15,206 nucleotides of DNA from Oscillospiraceae bacterium (GTDB lineage Bacteria > Bacillota > Clostridia > Oscillospirales > Oscillospiraceae): the NCBI GenBank assembly GCA_029067025.1, contig JAIEFH010000260.1, positions 1-15,206 of the forward strand, in the 5' to 3' direction. The notes under the pieces were generated by a model. The model searched no databases and had not been told where the DNA came from. It was given only the letters and a program-made list of their open reading frames with translations. Position numbers and translations under genes: made by a program. Shown piece by piece: positions 14,697 through 15,206 of this stretch; within the stretch, counting starts at the first letter, position 1, and the number at the start of each line of letters is the position of its first letter.

Positions 14697-14825
14697 CAGG
14701 CGGGGCGTGAAGTTCAGGCAGGCGTCATTGGGAGCGGCCTGGCTGACCATGGATGGGGCTTGGGCCAACGTACATAGGCCCTCATCCTGATATTTGCAGT
14801 TCTGTGTGCATGGGATGAAGCTCAT
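14643..14825 (-). CDS. Small Cys-rich protein, convergent with radA
   Basis: This minus-strand ORF of 60 residues starts at ATG 14825 with a clear GAGGTGAT ribosome binding site just upstream. The sequence begins MSFIPCTQNCKYQDEGLCTL and has cysteines at 6, 10, 18 and 36, suggesting a small metal-binding or disulfide protein. It resembles short clostridial Cys-rich ORFs sometimes labelled hydroxymyristoyl-ACP dehydratase, a name that this size cannot support. I know no function. A longer in-frame start at 14915 exists but lies inside a palindrome and lacks support. The last 18 codons are antisense to the end of radA, and the tail after the fourth cysteine is compositionally unremarkable. Confidence 0.65.
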   Translation of the reverse strand: MSFIPCTQNCKYQDEGLCTLAQAPSMVSQAAPNDACLNFTPRLSSQHSDGLTNVADPNQV

Positions 14826-14850
14826 AGGGATCACCTCAAAGCTTTGGAAT

Positions 14851-14880
14851 ATGATAGAGCCAAGGCGAAGCGTACTTAAA
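14851..14880 (-). promoter_or_regulatory. Weak candidate promoter for the small Cys-rich gene
   Basis: Read on the minus strand, TATCAT lies at 14856-14851, about 25 nt before the start codon, which would give a leader of about 20 nt. Upstream hexamers at 17-18 nt spacing (TTAAGT or TTTAAG) match the -35 poorly, so support rests mainly on position. Confidence 0.3.
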
Positions 14881-14910
14881 TAGAAAGGGAGGTGCTGATC
14901 GGCACGCATA

Positions 14911-14946
14911 CTCAACTCAACAAAATAAAAATTTTGTTGAGTTGAG
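14911..14946. repeat. Perfect 16-bp inverted repeat with 4-nt loop
   Basis: CTCAACTCAACAAAAT (14911-14926), loop AAAA, ATTTTGTTGAGTTGAG (14931-14946). Each arm also contains a tandem CTCAA/TTGAG duplication. It sits in the divergent region between the minus-strand Cys-rich gene and the plus-strand recombinase. No U-tract follows the stem on either strand, so it is not a standard terminator. It could be an operator, an mRNA 5' hairpin or a recombination site. Confidence 0.9.
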
Positions 14947-15112
14947 GGGAGGGCAAAATGGGTAAAATCGGCTTTCTGGCTGTTTGGGCTCGGTCAGCGC
15001 CGCTATGGCTTTGGCTGACCCTGCGCAGCATCCACAAGGCATTTTGCGTCTGGTTTCTTTCAGACTGTGTTGTTGTTGTCTGCCGTTTAGTCTGCCCAAC
15101 TGTTTTCCTCTT
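14947..15112 (+). other. Structured non-coding or leader region upstream of the recombinase
   Basis: No conserved gene is recognised here. Inverted repeats are nested: GCAAAATG (14953-14960) with CATTTTGC (15040-15047) encloses GGTCAGC (14992-14998) with GCTGACC (15014-15020). CAGAC at 15061-15065 can pair with GTCTG at 15048-15052, 15078-15082 or 15090-15094. A short ORF, ATG 14958 to TGA 15116 (52 residues, hydrophobic, rich in Trp and Cys), follows GGGGAGGG and ends in an ATGA overlap with the recombinase start. Whether this is a leader RNA, a leader peptide or neither is unresolved. Confidence 0.35.
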
Positions 15113-15206
15113 ATGAATGTGCCGCTCACTACTATGGTAGATTATCGTACGGAGGCTCCTCCGATCCTGCGGGATTTTCTGGCCTACCACGAGACGATCC
15201 AAGGTC
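15113..15206 (+). CDS. Tyrosine recombinase (XerC/XerD-like), N-terminal fragment (3' partial)
   Basis: The frame runs off the window after about 31 codons. The peptide contains MVDYRTEAPPILRDFLAYHE followed by TIQG. This resembles the start of the N-terminal SAM-like core-binding domain of XerC/D-type site-specific recombinases, in which such a helix precedes a GHSxxTVxxY segment. The catalytic R-K-H-R-H-Y residues lie beyond the window. Start choice is uncertain: ATG 15113, GTG 15119 and ATG 15134 share the frame and none has a Shine-Dalgarno sequence. ATG 15113 overlaps the stop of a short upstream ORF by 4 nt, which could supply coupling. It could be a chromosomal Xer protein or an integrase of a mobile element. 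Confidence 0.7.
   Translation, partial: MNVPLTTMVDYRTEAPPILRDFLAYHETIQG

Noticed and set aside
14693..14698. TTGACA just at the radA stop as a plus-strand promoter
   Set aside because: No -10-like hexamer occurs at suitable distance and no plus-strand gene follows; it overlaps the radA end and the antisense gene.
14912..15202. Minus-strand ORF of 96 codons opposite the recombinase start
   Set aside because: It overlaps the recombinase N-terminus, which has recognisable family sequence, and its C-terminal end is just the AT-rich palindrome.
1..15206. Search for CRISPR arrays, insertion sequences, toxin-antitoxin pairs, defence genes and retroelements
   Set aside because: No regularly spaced repeats, transposase motifs or reverse transcriptase motifs were seen. 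All sizeable frames are explained by housekeeping families apart from the partial recombinase.

Overview
The window is a gene-dense, fairly GC-rich stretch of bacterial chromosome. The gene set points to an endospore-forming member of the Clostridia, probably Oscillospirales (a Flavonifractor/Oscillibacter-like lineage). The clues are a CwlD-type spore amidase, the neighbourhood tig-clpP-clpX-lon-engB, a TrmK plus Nif3/DUF34 locus, a DUF1858 redox-disulfide protein, and strong AAGGAGG-type ribosome binding sites. The lineage is an inference from protein family resemblance, not a database result. Nearly all genes lie on the plus strand. The only supported minus-strand gene is a small Cys-rich ORF near the right end.

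Layout. (1) 1-3694 is one tightly packed operon-like run: the 3' end of rnhB, yraN, an M19 dipeptidase, thrC and a metallophosphoesterase, with 4-nt stop/start overlaps at two junctions. (2) 3707-10425 is the protein quality-control block: trigger factor, ClpP, ClpX, Lon, then the ribosome-assembly GTPase EngB. Candidate promoters precede tig and clpP, hairpins lie between clpP/clpX and clpX/lon, and a strong terminator follows engB. (3) 10550-10721 is a self-contained tRNA-Gln(CUG) unit with its own promoter and terminator. (4) 10753-11060 is a monocistronic 65-codon DUF1858 gene with promoter and terminator. (5) 11086-14696 holds a TrmK-Nif3 fusion ORF, cwlD and radA. (6) 14643-15206 holds the small Cys-rich minus-strand gene, a perfect 16-bp palindrome, a structured leader, and the 5' end of a tyrosine recombinase cut by the window edge.

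How they work together. ClpP is the proteolytic partner of ClpX, Lon is a second AAA+ protease, and trigger factor is the ribosome-bound chaperone, so the central block couples folding of new chains to removal of damaged ones. The flanking genes are housekeeping: RNA/DNA hybrid removal, threonine synthesis, 50S assembly, tRNA modification, spore cortex maturation and recombination repair.

I found no CRISPR array, prophage, insertion sequence, toxin-antitoxin pair or recognisable new defence system. The most interesting features are smaller in scale. The TrmK-Nif3 fusion keeps a complete Shine-Dalgarno and ATG at the domain junction. A hairpin masks the cwlD ribosome binding site. The right end combines a palindrome, a short ORF and a recombinase start with no Shine-Dalgarno of its own.
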